From the NCBI GenBank assembly GCA_964481475.1, contig CAYZTG010000021.1, positions 1 through 15,412 on the forward strand: 15,412 nucleotides of DNA. Reading direction: 5' to 3'. The notes under the pieces were generated by a model, which saw only the letters and a list, made by a program, of their open reading frames with translations, was not told the origin of the DNA and did no database searches. The DNA comes from DUQU01 sp964481475. Lineage in GTDB: Bacteria; Bacillota_I; Bacilli_A; Acholeplasmatales; UBA5453. Shown here one piece after another: positions 1 through 7,507 of this stretch. Made by a program: the position numbers and the translations under genes. Every line of letters starts with the position of its first letter. Position 1 is the first letter of the stretch.

Positions 1-5
1 GCCAT
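1..5 (-). CDS. start of a gene leaving the window (two codons only)
   Basis: Only the ATG (complement of 3-5) and two bases of the next codon, probably alanine, are inside the window. The start is supported by what lies before it: an AGAGGA ribosome binding site (complement of 12-17) six bases upstream, and a TATAAT box further up. It follows the gcv operon on the same strand but is separated from it by a terminator, so it is probably its own transcription unit. Nothing can be said about the product. Confidence 0.4.
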
Positions 6-11
6 AACAAT

Positions 12-40
12 TCCTCTTTTCTTCTTTATGTATAATTATA
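12..40 (-). promoter_or_regulatory. -10 box and ribosome binding site of the left-edge gene
   Basis: On the minus strand a perfect TATAAT (complement of 35-40) is followed by AGAGGA (complement of 12-17), spaced six bases from the ATG. At the usual 17-base spacing the -35 position falls on the U-tract of the gcv terminator and matches the consensus poorly, so the -35 box is weak or absent. The 5' untranslated region would be only about 20-25 bases. Confidence 0.45.
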
Positions 41-57
41 CAATATTAATTTGAATT

Positions 58-90
58 AAAAAAAGAGTTGTTTTAAAACAACCCCTTTTT
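58..90 (-). terminator. intrinsic terminator of the gcv operon
   Basis: A perfect 16-base palindrome (67-82, GTTGTT stem around TTAA) begins ten bases below the gcvPB stop codon (93-95). On the minus strand the stem extends outwards as A/G residues (90-83) pairing with U/C residues (66-59), including G-U pairs, and it runs into seven consecutive U residues (64-58). This is a classic Rho-independent terminator for the glycine cleavage operon. Because the flanking A-tract mirrors the U-tract, weak activity in the plus direction is also possible. Confidence 0.88.
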
Positions 91-92
91 CT

Positions 93-1535
93 CTATTTAT
101 TAATATCTCGATACTTTAAAACTGGCTTTCTCACAGCTAAGACTTCATCAAGTCTTCTAACAACTGTTGAGTGTGGAGCCTCTTTAATCACCTCAGGATT
201 ATCTTTAGCTTCTTTAGCAATAATTTTCATAATATTGATAAAATTATCTAAAGTTTCTTTTGATTCGGTTTCAACAGGCTCTACCATCATTGCTTCTTTA
301 ACAATTAAAGGGAAATAAATTGTTGGCGGATGTACTCCATAATCAAGCAATCTCTTGGCCACGTCTAATGTCTTAATGCCAGTTGATTTATCGACTAAAC
401 CATCAAAAACAACCTCGTGCATGCAAATTTTATCTACCGCAACTAAATAATCATCTCTCAGTGCTTCTTTAATATAGTTAGCATTCAAAACAGCTAGGGG
501 ACCTAAATTACTAATTCTATTTCCTAACGTTTTCAAATAAGAGTTTGTTCTAACAATTACACTAAAGTTTCCATAAAACTGCCCAATTTTACCAATTGAG
601 TGTTTTGGAGTATGAAACTTATAGTTATTATCTTCTTTAATAACAATTGGTCCAGGTAAGTAATCTTTTAAATTACTAACTACACCAACTGGTCCTGCTC
701 CTGGCCCACCGCCACCGTGTGGCGTAGAAAATGTTTTATGAACATTAAGATGGATAATATCAAAACCCATCATTCCTGGTTTTGCAACACCAAGCAAGGG
801 GTTTAAATTAGCACCATCATAATAAAGTAATCCACCAATATCATGAATAAGTTTTGACATTTCTAGAATACTCGGTTCAAAGATCCCTAAAGTGTTCGGG
901 TTAGTAAGCATAATCCCGGCAATTTCATCATTTAAAACTGATTTTAAAGAATCAATATTAACTGTCCCATCTTCATTTGACTTAACTTCAATTACGCTAA
1001 AACCAGCAACAGCAGCACTAGCGGGGTTAGTTCCATGAGCAGAATCCGGAACTATAATCTTAGTTCTCTTAGTGTCTCCTCTAACTTCATGGTATTTTTT
1101 AATGATCCATAAACCAATTAACTCACCATGAGCACCTGCAAATGGAGCTAAACTAAAATGATCCATTCCTGTAACATCAGCTAACATGACATCTGTTTCA
1201 TACATAACTTCTAAGGCACCTTGGACATATTTTTCCGGTGTTAATGGGTGAATGCTATGAAACCCAGGTAATGCAGCGATAGTTTCATTTATTTTTGGAT
1301 TATATTTCATTGTACAAGATCCTAAAGGATAAAACCCTGTATCAACACCAAAGTTTTTTTGGCTCAAATTAGTATAATGTCTTACTACATCTGGTTCAGA
1401 AACTTCAGGAAGTAACAACTCTTCATTTCTAAGTAATTCTTTGGGAAGAGCACTTAAGTTATTAGATGAAATATATAAGTCATGACCAATTCTACCTTTT
1501 TGAGAAATCTCAAATATTAATTTATCGTAGTTCAT
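93..1535 (-). CDS. gcvPB: glycine dehydrogenase (decarboxylating) subunit 2, GcvPB
   Basis: This is the PLP-carrying half of the two-subunit glycine cleavage P-protein. Together with GcvPA it decarboxylates glycine and transfers the aminomethyl group to the lipoyl arm of GcvH in the cytoplasm. At 480 residues it has the usual length for the family. The cofactor-binding site is clear: H266-K267 followed by TFSTPHGGGGPG, with K267 the expected Schiff-base lysine. Other family signatures are YPLGSCTMKYNP near 69-80 and DSAHGTNPASAA near 164-175. The ATG overlaps the end of gcvPA by 14 bases and has a GAGGTGAT ribosome binding site inside gcvPA, which suggests coupled translation. It is the last gene of the operon, followed by a strong terminator. 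No residue looks out of place. Confidence 0.97.
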   Translation of the reverse strand: MNYDKLIFEISQKGRIGHDLYISSNNLSALPKELLRNEELLLPEVSEPDVVRHYTNLSQKNFGVDTGFYPLGSCTMKYNPKINETIAALPGFHSIHPLTPEKYVQGALEVMYETDVMLADVTGMDHFSLAPFAGAHGELIGLWIIKKYHEVRGDTKRTKIIVPDSAHGTNPASAAVAGFSVIEVKSNEDGTVNIDSLKSVLNDEIAGIMLTNPNTLGIFEPSILEMSKLIHDIGGLLYYDGANLNPLLGVAKPGMMGFDIIHLNVHKTFSTPHGGGGPGAGPVGVVSNLKDYLPGPIVIKEDNNYKFHTPKHSIGKIGQFYGNFSVIVRTNSYLKTLGNRISNLGPLAVLNANYIKEALRDDYLVAVDKICMHEVVFDGLVDKSTGIKTLDVAKRLLDYGVHPPTIYFPLIVKEAMMVEPVETESKETLDNFINIMKIIAKEAKDNPEVIKEAPHSTVVRRLDEVLAVRKPVLKYRDINK

Positions 1536-2835
1536 TTATCATCACCTCAACAAATTTATCAATCTCTTTTTTATCATACTTCTCAGTTATAGCAAATAGT
1601 AATTTATCATTTTCAATTGGTAAACCAATTAGATATCCTCGTTCAACCATTTTACTTTCTAACTTTTTAATATCAAATTTAGCTTTTAAAATAAACTCCT
1701 TGATAAAATGTCCTTGATAAACTTCCTCAAATAAACCAGTATCAAGCAATTTTTGATATAAATAGTGACTATTAGTATAAGTTGCCTCATTAACTTTAAG
1801 TAAACCGTCTTTACCCATTAATGCTATATACATCGTAACCCACAAAGCCATTAATGACTGATTAGAACAAATGTTTGAATTAGCTTTTTCTCTTCTAATA
1901 TGTTGTTCTCGAGCTTGGAGTGTTAAAACAAAAGCTCTTTTACCATCAACATCTTCGGTAATCCCACAAATTCTTCCAGGCATTTTTCTTACCAACTTTT
2001 GTGTAGTAGCTAAATAGCCAACGTAAGCACCGCCAAATTGTAATGGTACTCCTAGTGATTGTCCCTCACCAACTGCAATATCAGCACCATATGATCTAGG
2101 TGATTTTAAAACTGCAAGTGTTTGTGGATCGCTATTTATAATAAATAAAGCTTTATTATCGTGAATAACATCACTGAATCCATTTAAATCTTCAATCAAG
2201 CCATAATAATTAGGATTTTGCACAATAACTCCTGCATAATCAGTTTCATTTTTAATAAAATCAAGAGAAGTAACTCCATTTTTTTCCGCTACTTCAACTA
2301 CTTCTATATTTTTATATTTTGCATATGTTTTTACAACTTTAATTGTCTCTGGATGAACTGTTTTACTAATTAAAATTTTATTCTTCTTTGTTTCTGCTAC
2401 AGCCATAAACATTGCTTCTGCTGTTGACGTTGCGCCATCATACATCGATGCATTAGCTATATCCATTCCAGTAAGTTCAGTAATAAATGATTGATATTCA
2501 AAAATATATTGTAACGTCCCTTGGGATATTTCTGGTTGATATGGTGTATATGAAGTTAAAAACTCACTTCTTGACGCTAAATTATATATCATTGCTGGAG
2601 TGTAATGATCATATGCTCCTGCACCTCTAAAGATTTTTAAGTTAGCATTTTTTTGAGCTTTCTCACTCATGTTTTTAATTAGTTGGTGTTCACTTAAAGG
2701 ATCAGATAAATTATAAGTCAATTTGTTTTTGATTTCTTTAGGGACATCAACAAAAAGGTCATCTAAACTTTTTACTCCAATGACCTCAAGCATTTGTTTG
2801 ATATCTTCACTTGTATGAGGAAAATATTTAAACAT
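1522..2835 (-). CDS. gcvPA: glycine dehydrogenase (decarboxylating) subunit 1, GcvPA
   Basis: This is the partner subunit of GcvPB in the heterotetrameric P-protein found in Firmicutes and many other bacteria; proteobacteria use a single fused GcvP. Its 437 residues fit the family. The N-terminal half carries the strongly conserved block YTPYQPEISQG (96-106), followed by the family-typical ELTGMD and SMYDGAT segments. A second conserved stretch, GEGQSLGVPLQFGGAYVGY, is visible in the middle. The fold is that of a PLP transferase, but the cofactor lysine sits in GcvPB. The ATG follows the gcvH stop by three bases and its GAGG ribosome binding site lies in the last gcvH codons. The 3' end overlaps gcvPB. 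Gene order and spacing indicate balanced expression of both subunits. Confidence 0.97.
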   Translation of the reverse strand: MFKYFPHTSEDIKQMLEVIGVKSLDDLFVDVPKEIKNKLTYNLSDPLSEHQLIKNMSEKAQKNANLKIFRGAGAYDHYTPAMIYNLASRSEFLTSYTPYQPEISQGTLQYIFEYQSFITELTGMDIANASMYDGATSTAEAMFMAVAETKKNKILISKTVHPETIKVVKTYAKYKNIEVVEVAEKNGVTSLDFIKNETDYAGVIVQNPNYYGLIEDLNGFSDVIHDNKALFIINSDPQTLAVLKSPRSYGADIAVGEGQSLGVPLQFGGAYVGYLATTQKLVRKMPGRICGITEDVDGKRAFVLTLQAREQHIRREKANSNICSNQSLMALWVTMYIALMGKDGLLKVNEATYTNSHYLYQKLLDTGLFEEVYQGHFIKEFILKAKFDIKKLESKMVERGYLIGLPIENDKLLFAITEKYDKKEIDKFVEVMINELR

Positions 2836-2838
2836 TTC

Positions 2839-3192
2839 CTAAACCTCTTCGTATTCTTCTGGTTTTAATAATGATTTTAGTTCTTCTTCATCAAAATCTT
2901 CAATTTCAATAATAAACTCATTTAAAGGATCTTCGTTTAATAATTCAGGTGCATCCTCTAGCTTCTCGTTTACTCTAACAATTTTCCCACCAATTGGCAT
3001 ATTTAAGTCTGCAGCCGCTTTAACGGATTCAACAGCTCCAAAAGATTCATCTTTAGCAAAAGTATCACCAACAGACGGCATATCTAAATAAACGATATCG
3101 CCTAACTCTTCTGCTGCTTTTTTTGAAATACCTATAGTAGCTTTATTACCTTCTACTTTTACCCACTCATCAGTTTTTGTATAAAATCTCAT
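2839..3192 (-). CDS. gcvH: glycine cleavage system H protein
   Basis: This is the small lipoylated carrier protein that shuttles the aminomethyl group between the P, T and L proteins. The lipoyl-attachment motif VESVKAAADL places the modified lysine at K58, in the correct loop of the biotinyl/lipoyl fold. At 117 residues it is slightly shorter than many GcvH proteins. The segment after NEDP, where most homologues carry a glycine-tryptophan pair, reads LNEFIIEIEDFDEEE here. The tail is very acidic. The ribosome binding site GAGGAG precedes the ATG, 12 bases after gcvT, and the gene ends in TAG, one of only two TAG stops in the window. Position between gcvT and gcvPA makes assignment to the glycine cleavage system, rather than a stand-alone GcvH-like protein, secure. 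Confidence 0.96.
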   Translation of the reverse strand: MRFYTKTDEWVKVEGNKATIGISKKAAEELGDIVYLDMPSVGDTFAKDESFGAVESVKAAADLNMPIGGKIVRVNEKLEDAPELLNEDPLNEFIIEIEDFDEEELKSLLKPEEYEEV

Positions 3193-3204
3193 TTTTCTCT
3201 CCTC

Positions 3205-4284
3205 TTATTCTTTTGTATAATATCTTTTACTTCTTATCCGTGCATTAACACGTTTATTTCTAATTTCAACTTGGATGATATCACCCATTTTATAGCTTGC
3301 ATCCACTAATGCATTAGCATAAGTATTTTTAGTTCCTGGAATCATAAAGCCGCTAGTCACGTAACCAATCATTTTATCATTATCATAAACTGAATAACCT
3401 TGTCTTGCTACGCCTCTATCTAATAAAACTAACCCTACAACTTTTTTTTCTGGATTAGCTTTCTTTTCTAATAATGCTTTTTTACCAATAAAGTTTTCTT
3501 TTTCTAAGTCTATTGCAAAATTTAGTCCCGCTTCAACTGGAGAAATATAAGGTGAAATCTCGTGTCCAAATAAAGGCAAACCAGCTTCAAATCTCAATGT
3601 ATCTCTCGCTCCTAATCCGCATGGAGCAACTCCAGTTTTTAAGAGTATTTTAGTTATTTTTGTAATTTCGTCATGTGTTCCATAAACTTCATAACCATCT
3701 TCACCAGTATATCCACTTCTTGATAAGACAAAATCATTAATCTTTTCAAAAGTCATATATTGTAAATTCACTTCACCGAAGATTTTTTCAACCATTACTA
3801 ACGACTTTGGTCCTTGAATACTAATCACTGAAACATCATTGCCTTCATTAATTACTTTAGCATCAAACTGTTTTTCTTTTAAAACGTTAACTAAGTGATT
3901 ATAAACAGTCTCCTGATTTGAGGCATTACAAACTAACCATAAATCTTCACTATTAAACTTGTAAACTAACATATCATCAATTACACCCCCATCTTCTGTA
4001 CAGAAAATGTGGTATTGGATTTGATTATCTCCAACCTTATTAATGTTGTTAGTAGAAACATAGTTTAAAAAACTGCTCGCATCTTTTCCCTTTATTCTTA
4101 TTTCTCCCATATGGGAAACATCGAATAAACCCGAATTGTTTCTAACTGCTTGGTGTTCGAATACTATCCCATCCTTAAAGTTAACCGGCATATAGTATCC
4201 GCCAAACTCTGTAAAATTGGCTTCCAATTCCTTAAAAACTGGATAAAGTGGGGTTGTTTTTAACCCTAATGGTACATCATTCAT
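3205..4284 (-). CDS. gcvT: aminomethyltransferase, glycine cleavage T protein
   Basis: GcvT transfers the methylene group from aminomethyl-lipoyl-GcvH to tetrahydrofolate, releasing ammonia and forming 5,10-methylene-THF. The 359 residues match the family. Visible motifs are FDVSHMGE (54-61), the GGVIDDMLVY block (99-108) whose aspartate corresponds to the catalytic Asp of the family, and RSGYTGEDGYEVY in the folate-binding region. The C-terminal barrel domain is complete. The first in-frame ATG is used: a GGAGG ribosome binding site lies eight bases upstream, inside the last two codons and stop region of lplA, so translation of the two genes is probably coupled. No glycine riboswitch fits in the five-base gap before it. 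Confidence 0.97.
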   Translation of the reverse strand: MNDVPLGLKTTPLYPVFKELEANFTEFGGYYMPVNFKDGIVFEHQAVRNNSGLFDVSHMGEIRIKGKDASSFLNYVSTNNINKVGDNQIQYHIFCTEDGGVIDDMLVYKFNSEDLWLVCNASNQETVYNHLVNVLKEKQFDAKVINEGNDVSVISIQGPKSLVMVEKIFGEVNLQYMTFEKINDFVLSRSGYTGEDGYEVYGTHDEITKITKILLKTGVAPCGLGARDTLRFEAGLPLFGHEISPYISPVEAGLNFAIDLEKENFIGKKALLEKKANPEKKVVGLVLLDRGVARQGYSVYDNDKMIGYVTSGFMIPGTKNTYANALVDASYKMGDIIQVEIRNKRVNARIRSKRYYTKE

Positions 4285-4289
4285 CTTTT

Positions 4290-5240
4290 TTACCTCCCTA
4301 TTATTAAGTCATACATCTCTTGATCACTCATACTTTCAATATAATTAAATGTATTAGTGATTTTTAGATTACGTATGTTTTGTCCAATTATTGTTTTTAA
4401 ATATTCTTCCATTGGTTCCTTTTCAAAAAAGTCACCATAAATTCTTAAATCTTTAATAATATTTTTACTAATATGAAGATGAACTTCAACTTCTCCAAAA
4501 AGGAATCTTTTGTTTCTAATAACTTCATATGATGGATTCTTACCATGAATATAATCTTCGCTATTGAATTCTTCTAAATATTTAGCTACTTTAGCTTTAT
4601 CCTCGTCTGTTAAATAGTAAGACTTTTTATCAAAAAAAATTTCCATTTCGTTTCTAAATTCTTCTCTTGTTAGTTTAACGAAATTAATTAAATTAGTCAC
4701 TCTTGACTTAACAGAATCAACACCCTTGCTTTTTAGTTTTTCTTTTGAGGGATTTAAGACACTACCTAAAATAGACATATCAGTATCATACAAAATAGTC
4801 CCATGCAAAACATTTCCTTTATTAGTTTGGTAATATGCATTCCCAGAAAATTTATAACCATCAAAAATTAAATCATTTCTCCCCGAATATGTAACATCAA
4901 GATACGGTTTTAAAAAATTAATAATTTCATCTAAGAAAAGTTTATACATTTCATCTTTGGGTTTTTTCGAAATAAAACTATATTTAATGCACCCATAATC
5001 ACTAAAAACAGCTCCCCCACCAGAAGGTCTTCGATAAACTCTTGTTTTTGAATCTTCAAGTGCTCTTAAATTAACTTCTTTTTCTAAAAGTTGATGCTTA
5101 CCAATAATTACAGCTGGATAAACATCCCATAAAAAACAAATATCATCATTAAATTCTTCCATTTTCTCTAGCATTAAGCGTTCTAAAGCAAAATAAAAAG
5201 GATCGATTCTTTTTTCTATATCTAATTTGATAAATATCAT
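4290..5240 (-). CDS. lplA: lipoate-protein ligase A family protein
   Basis: This enzyme activates free lipoate with ATP and attaches it to the lysine of lipoyl domains, here most likely K58 of GcvH from the same operon. At 316 residues it has the large catalytic domain plus the C-terminal accessory domain (about 240-316), which separates it from the octanoyltransferases LipB/LipM. Motifs visible are RRPSGGGAV (70-78), GRNDL with GYKFSGNA (120-135, K130 being the expected catalytic lysine), LHGTILYDTD (145-154) and VDSVKSRVTNL (174-184). It is the first gene of the operon, with AAGGA seven bases before the ATG and an extended -10 promoter further upstream. Its position implies reliance on scavenged lipoate, although lipoate synthesis genes could lie elsewhere. 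Whether it also modifies other lipoyl proteins cannot be told. Confidence 0.93.
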   Translation of the reverse strand: MIFIKLDIEKRIDPFYFALERLMLEKMEEFNDDICFLWDVYPAVIIGKHQLLEKEVNLRALEDSKTRVYRRPSGGGAVFSDYGCIKYSFISKKPKDEMYKLFLDEIINFLKPYLDVTYSGRNDLIFDGYKFSGNAYYQTNKGNVLHGTILYDTDMSILGSVLNPSKEKLKSKGVDSVKSRVTNLINFVKLTREEFRNEMEIFFDKKSYYLTDEDKAKVAKYLEEFNSEDYIHGKNPSYEVIRNKRFLFGEVEVHLHISKNIIKDLRIYGDFFEKEPMEEYLKTIIGQNIRNLKITNTFNYIESMSDQEMYDLIIGR

Positions 5241-5262
5241 ATTATTTTCCTTTATTCTCTAA

Positions 5263-5274
5263 AGTTTGCAAACT
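5263..5274. promoter_or_regulatory. 12-base palindrome in the gcv operon leader (possible operator)
   Basis: AGTTTGCAAACT is a perfect palindrome, flanked on both sides by CTAAAG as a direct repeat. It lies between the predicted start of transcription of the lplA-gcv operon (about 5286) and the ribosome binding site. That is a typical place for a repressor binding site. It does not match an operator motif I can name, so function is inferred only from position and symmetry. Confidence 0.35.
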
Positions 5275-5292
5275 AAAGCGTTTCCATAAATT

Positions 5293-5301
5293 ATTATAAC
5301 A
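5293..5301 (-). promoter_or_regulatory. extended -10 promoter of the lplA-gcv operon
   Basis: On the minus strand the sequence reads TGTTATAAT, a perfect -10 hexamer (complement of 5293-5298) with the extended TGn element. No good -35 box is seen at 16-18 bases, which is common for extended -10 promoters. The start of transcription would be near 5286, giving a leader of about 45 bases before lplA. That is too short for a glycine riboswitch. The same TGTTATAAT string occurs in front of pfkA. Confidence 0.6.
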
Positions 5302-5322
5302 TATATAAATTAAAAATCTAAG

Positions 5323-5339
5323 TTTTTATGTTATAAAAA
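5323..5339 (-). terminator. weak candidate terminator after uvrB
   Basis: Seven A-T pairs (TTTTTAT against ATAAAAA, three-base loop) lie about 25 bases below the uvrB stop. On the minus strand a run of five U residues follows some six bases later (5316-5312). The stem has almost no G-C pairs and the U-run is displaced, so this may be only AT-rich sequence. No better terminator is visible between uvrB and the gcv promoter. Confidence 0.25.
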
Positions 5340-5364
5340 GCAAATAATAAAACACGCTATTTAT

Positions 5365-7317
5365 TTACTTAATTTTATATGTCGCTTTAAGTTCAAAAAG
5401 GAGATCACGATATTCTGCAGCTTTTTCAAAATCGAGTTCTTTTGCTGCGTTTTTCATTAATCTTTCTAACTCATTTAATTGTAAAACTTTGTCTTGTTTT
5501 GTTATCGGTTTTTTAACATTATCAACTATCTTAATTGAGATACTTTCTCTAATCCCTTTTTTAATAGTTGTTGGTGTTAAATTATTTTCTAAATTATACT
5601 TCTCTTGTATTTCTCTTCTTCTATTAGTTTCGTTAATCGCTTTTGCCATCGCATCACTAATTTTATCTGCATACATTATCACTTTGCCTTGTTCATTTCT
5701 GGCTGCTCTTCCAATTGTTTGAATTAAGCTTCTTTCACTCCTCAAAAACCCTTGTTTATCCGCATCTAAAATAGCCACCAACGAGACTTCTGGTAAATCT
5801 AACCCTTCCCTTAGTAAGTTTATTCCTACCAACACATCATAAACACCTACCCTTAAATCTCTTAAAATTTCTATTCTTTCTAATGATTTAATTTCGCTAT
5901 GTAAATAGGCAACTTTTAGCCCTAATGTTTTAAAATAAGAACTTAGATCTTCGCTCATTCTTTTAGTCAAAGTTGTTACTAATGTTCTTTCGTCTTTAGC
6001 TATTCTCTTTTGAATTTCACTATATAAATCATCAATTTGACCAATTGTTTTCCTTACTTCAATAATTGGATCTAAAAGATAAGTTGGGCGAATTATTTGT
6101 TCAACAAGAGGATATTTATTTTCTAATTCATACTCGCCTGGAGTAGCAGATAAATAAACTACTTTATCAGTTTTACCTTTAAACTCGCTAAAATTTAGCG
6201 GCCTATTATCAAGAGCACTTGGTAATCTAAATCCATAATCAACTAAAGTCTGTTTTCTTGATCTGTCGCCATTATACATCCCTCTTACTTGGGGTAGCGT
6301 AACGTGTGACTCATCCACAATTAAAAGATAATCATCTCCAAAAAAATCCATTAACGTTGCTGGTGTTTCGCCTTCTTCCCTAAGTGAAATATGTCTAGCA
6401 TAATTTTCAATTCCAGGGCAAATTCCGATTTCTTCTAACATTTCTAAATCATATTTAGTTCGCATTGAAATTCGTTCTTTTTCTAAAAGCTTATTTTCAA
6501 GTTCAAAATATTTAATTCTCTCTTTTAGTTCTTCTTTAATTCTTCTAATTGCTTCTTGAAGTTTTTCTTTATTAGTCATAAAGTGAGTCGCTGGAAAGAT
6601 TGTTACAAACTCCATTGTTTCAATAACATTACCAGTTAAAACATCAAACTTTCTAATTCTTTCAATTTCATCACCAAAAAATTCAATTCTAATTCCTTCT
6701 TTTTGAATATTTGAAGGAATAACCTCAACTATATCTCCTCTTACTCTAAAAGTTCCTCTATGGAAATCAAGATCATTTCTTTGGTAAGTTAATTCTACTA
6801 ATCTATTCAATAAATCTTTTTGGTCTAAGATATCATTATTTCTTAAAAAGATGATTCCGTTTTTATAATCATCAGGATCTCCTATCCCATAAATACAACT
6901 TACTGAGGCAACTACAATCACATCATCTCTTTCTAAAAGTGAAGAAGTAGCGCTATGTCTAAGCTCATCAATTTCATCGTTTATGGAAGCATCCTTTTCG
7001 ATATAAGTATCACTTCTAACAACATAAGCCTCAGGTTGGTAGTAATCATAATAGCTTATAAAATATTCAACTCTATTTTCTGGAAATAAAGCTTTCAACT
7101 CACCATATAATTGACCTGCAAGTGTTTTATTATGGGCAAGTACTAAGGTCTTTTTGCCTAATGACTGTATCATATGAGCCATAGTAAAAGTTTTCCCGGT
7201 ACCCGTAGCACCAAGCAAAATTTGTTCCTTAAAACCATTATTAAAGTTTTCCTTAAGCTTTTTAATTGCCTCTGGCTGATCACCACTAGGCTTAAAATTT
7301 GATTGTAATTTAAACAT
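5365..7317 (-). CDS. uvrB: excinuclease ABC subunit B
   Basis: UvrB is the damage-verifying helicase-like subunit of nucleotide excision repair. It is loaded by UvrA and then recruits UvrC for incision. The 650 residues match the family. In order: Walker A GATGTGKT (36-43), the damage-probing beta-hairpin region SYYDYYQPEAYVV (about 88-100), the VDESHV helicase motif II near 335, SATPGEYE, the motif VI region DADKQGFLRSERSLIQTIGRAARN, and a C-terminal UVR motif (about 615-647, ELERLMKNAAKELDFEKAAEYRDLL) that contacts UvrA/UvrC. All key motifs are intact. The ATG has AAAGGA eight bases upstream. uvrA, often adjacent in Firmicutes, is not beside it: pfkA lies upstream and the gcv operon downstream, so uvrB seems to be transcribed alone. 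No recognisable LexA-type operator was seen in its promoter. Confidence 0.98.
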   Translation of the reverse strand: MFKLQSNFKPSGDQPEAIKKLKENFNNGFKEQILLGATGTGKTFTMAHMIQSLGKKTLVLAHNKTLAGQLYGELKALFPENRVEYFISYYDYYQPEAYVVRSDTYIEKDASINDEIDELRHSATSSLLERDDVIVVASVSCIYGIGDPDDYKNGIIFLRNNDILDQKDLLNRLVELTYQRNDLDFHRGTFRVRGDIVEVIPSNIQKEGIRIEFFGDEIERIRKFDVLTGNVIETMEFVTIFPATHFMTNKEKLQEAIRRIKEELKERIKYFELENKLLEKERISMRTKYDLEMLEEIGICPGIENYARHISLREEGETPATLMDFFGDDYLLIVDESHVTLPQVRGMYNGDRSRKQTLVDYGFRLPSALDNRPLNFSEFKGKTDKVVYLSATPGEYELENKYPLVEQIIRPTYLLDPIIEVRKTIGQIDDLYSEIQKRIAKDERTLVTTLTKRMSEDLSSYFKTLGLKVAYLHSEIKSLERIEILRDLRVGVYDVLVGINLLREGLDLPEVSLVAILDADKQGFLRSERSLIQTIGRAARNEQGKVIMYADKISDAMAKAINETNRRREIQEKYNLENNLTPTTIKKGIRESISIKIVDNVKKPITKQDKVLQLNELERLMKNAAKELDFEKAAEYRDLLFELKATYKIK

Positions 7318-7342
7318 TTAATCAGTCCTTTACAAAATAAAA

Positions 7343-7361
7343 ATACTACAAATATTAGTAT
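7343..7361. promoter_or_regulatory. inverted repeat at the predicted uvrB transcription start
   Basis: ATACTA (7343-7348) and TAGTAT (7356-7361) form a six-base inverted repeat around a seven-base spacer, directly below the uvrB -10 box. On the minus strand it is followed by TTTTATTTT, so it could be read as a small terminator for transcripts arriving from pfkA. Because it sits at the predicted uvrB start point (near 7359), it could equally be an operator. The sequence alone does not decide. Confidence 0.35.
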
Positions 7362-7365
7362 CTTT

Positions 7366-7394
7366 ATTTTATCACTTTATCCTATTCTTAACAA
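7366..7394 (-). promoter_or_regulatory. promoter of uvrB
   Basis: On the minus strand TTGTTA (complement of 7389-7394) is separated by exactly 17 bases from TAAAAT (complement of 7366-7371). The -10 box is preceded by TGA, giving an extended -10. This is the best promoter match in the gap. It predicts a start near 7359 and a leader of about 40 bases before the uvrB ATG. Confidence 0.65.
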
Positions 7395-7398
7395 ATCA

Positions 7399-7462
7399 GT
7401 GCTTTCTTTAACATCAATTAGATTTATGTTTCCTAAGTCTAATTACCTTGTTAAGTTAGCAC
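7399..7462. repeat. long imperfect inverted repeat between pfkA and uvrB
   Basis: Two arms (7434-7462 and 7399-7426) can pair in four nested blocks. On the minus strand these are GTGCT/AGCAC, TTAACA/TGTTAA, AATTAGA/TCTAATT and TTA/TAA, closing a seven-base loop GGAAACA. Small internal loops separate the blocks, and about 21 of 28 positions per arm pair. No U-tract follows on either strand, so it is not a standard intrinsic terminator. It lies just upstream of the uvrB -35 box and about 45 bases after the pfkA stop. It could be a 3' structure of the pfkA mRNA, a small miniature-element-like repeat, or a structured RNA. Confidence 0.55.
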
Positions 7463-7507
7463 ACTAGTAGATTATATTTAAGCTAAATAAATTTATTACT
7501 TTAAAAA

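Noticed and set aside
1466..1717. Plus-strand open frame of 83 codons
   Set aside because: It lies wholly opposite gcvPA/gcvPB, which have strong homology and ribosome binding sites; the antisense product resembles no family.
5241..5364. Glycine riboswitch upstream of the gcv operon
   Set aside because: The predicted leader is about 45 bases and no aptamer-like paired regions are visible in the gap.
5489..5722. Plus-strand open frame of 77 codons
   Set aside because: It is the antisense of the conserved C-terminal part of uvrB; hydrophobic composition is a by-product of reading charged codons backwards.
7486..7497. AATAAATTTATT palindrome after pfkA as a terminator
   Set aside because: It contains no G-C pairs and no U-tract follows; such palindromes are expected by chance in DNA this AT-rich.
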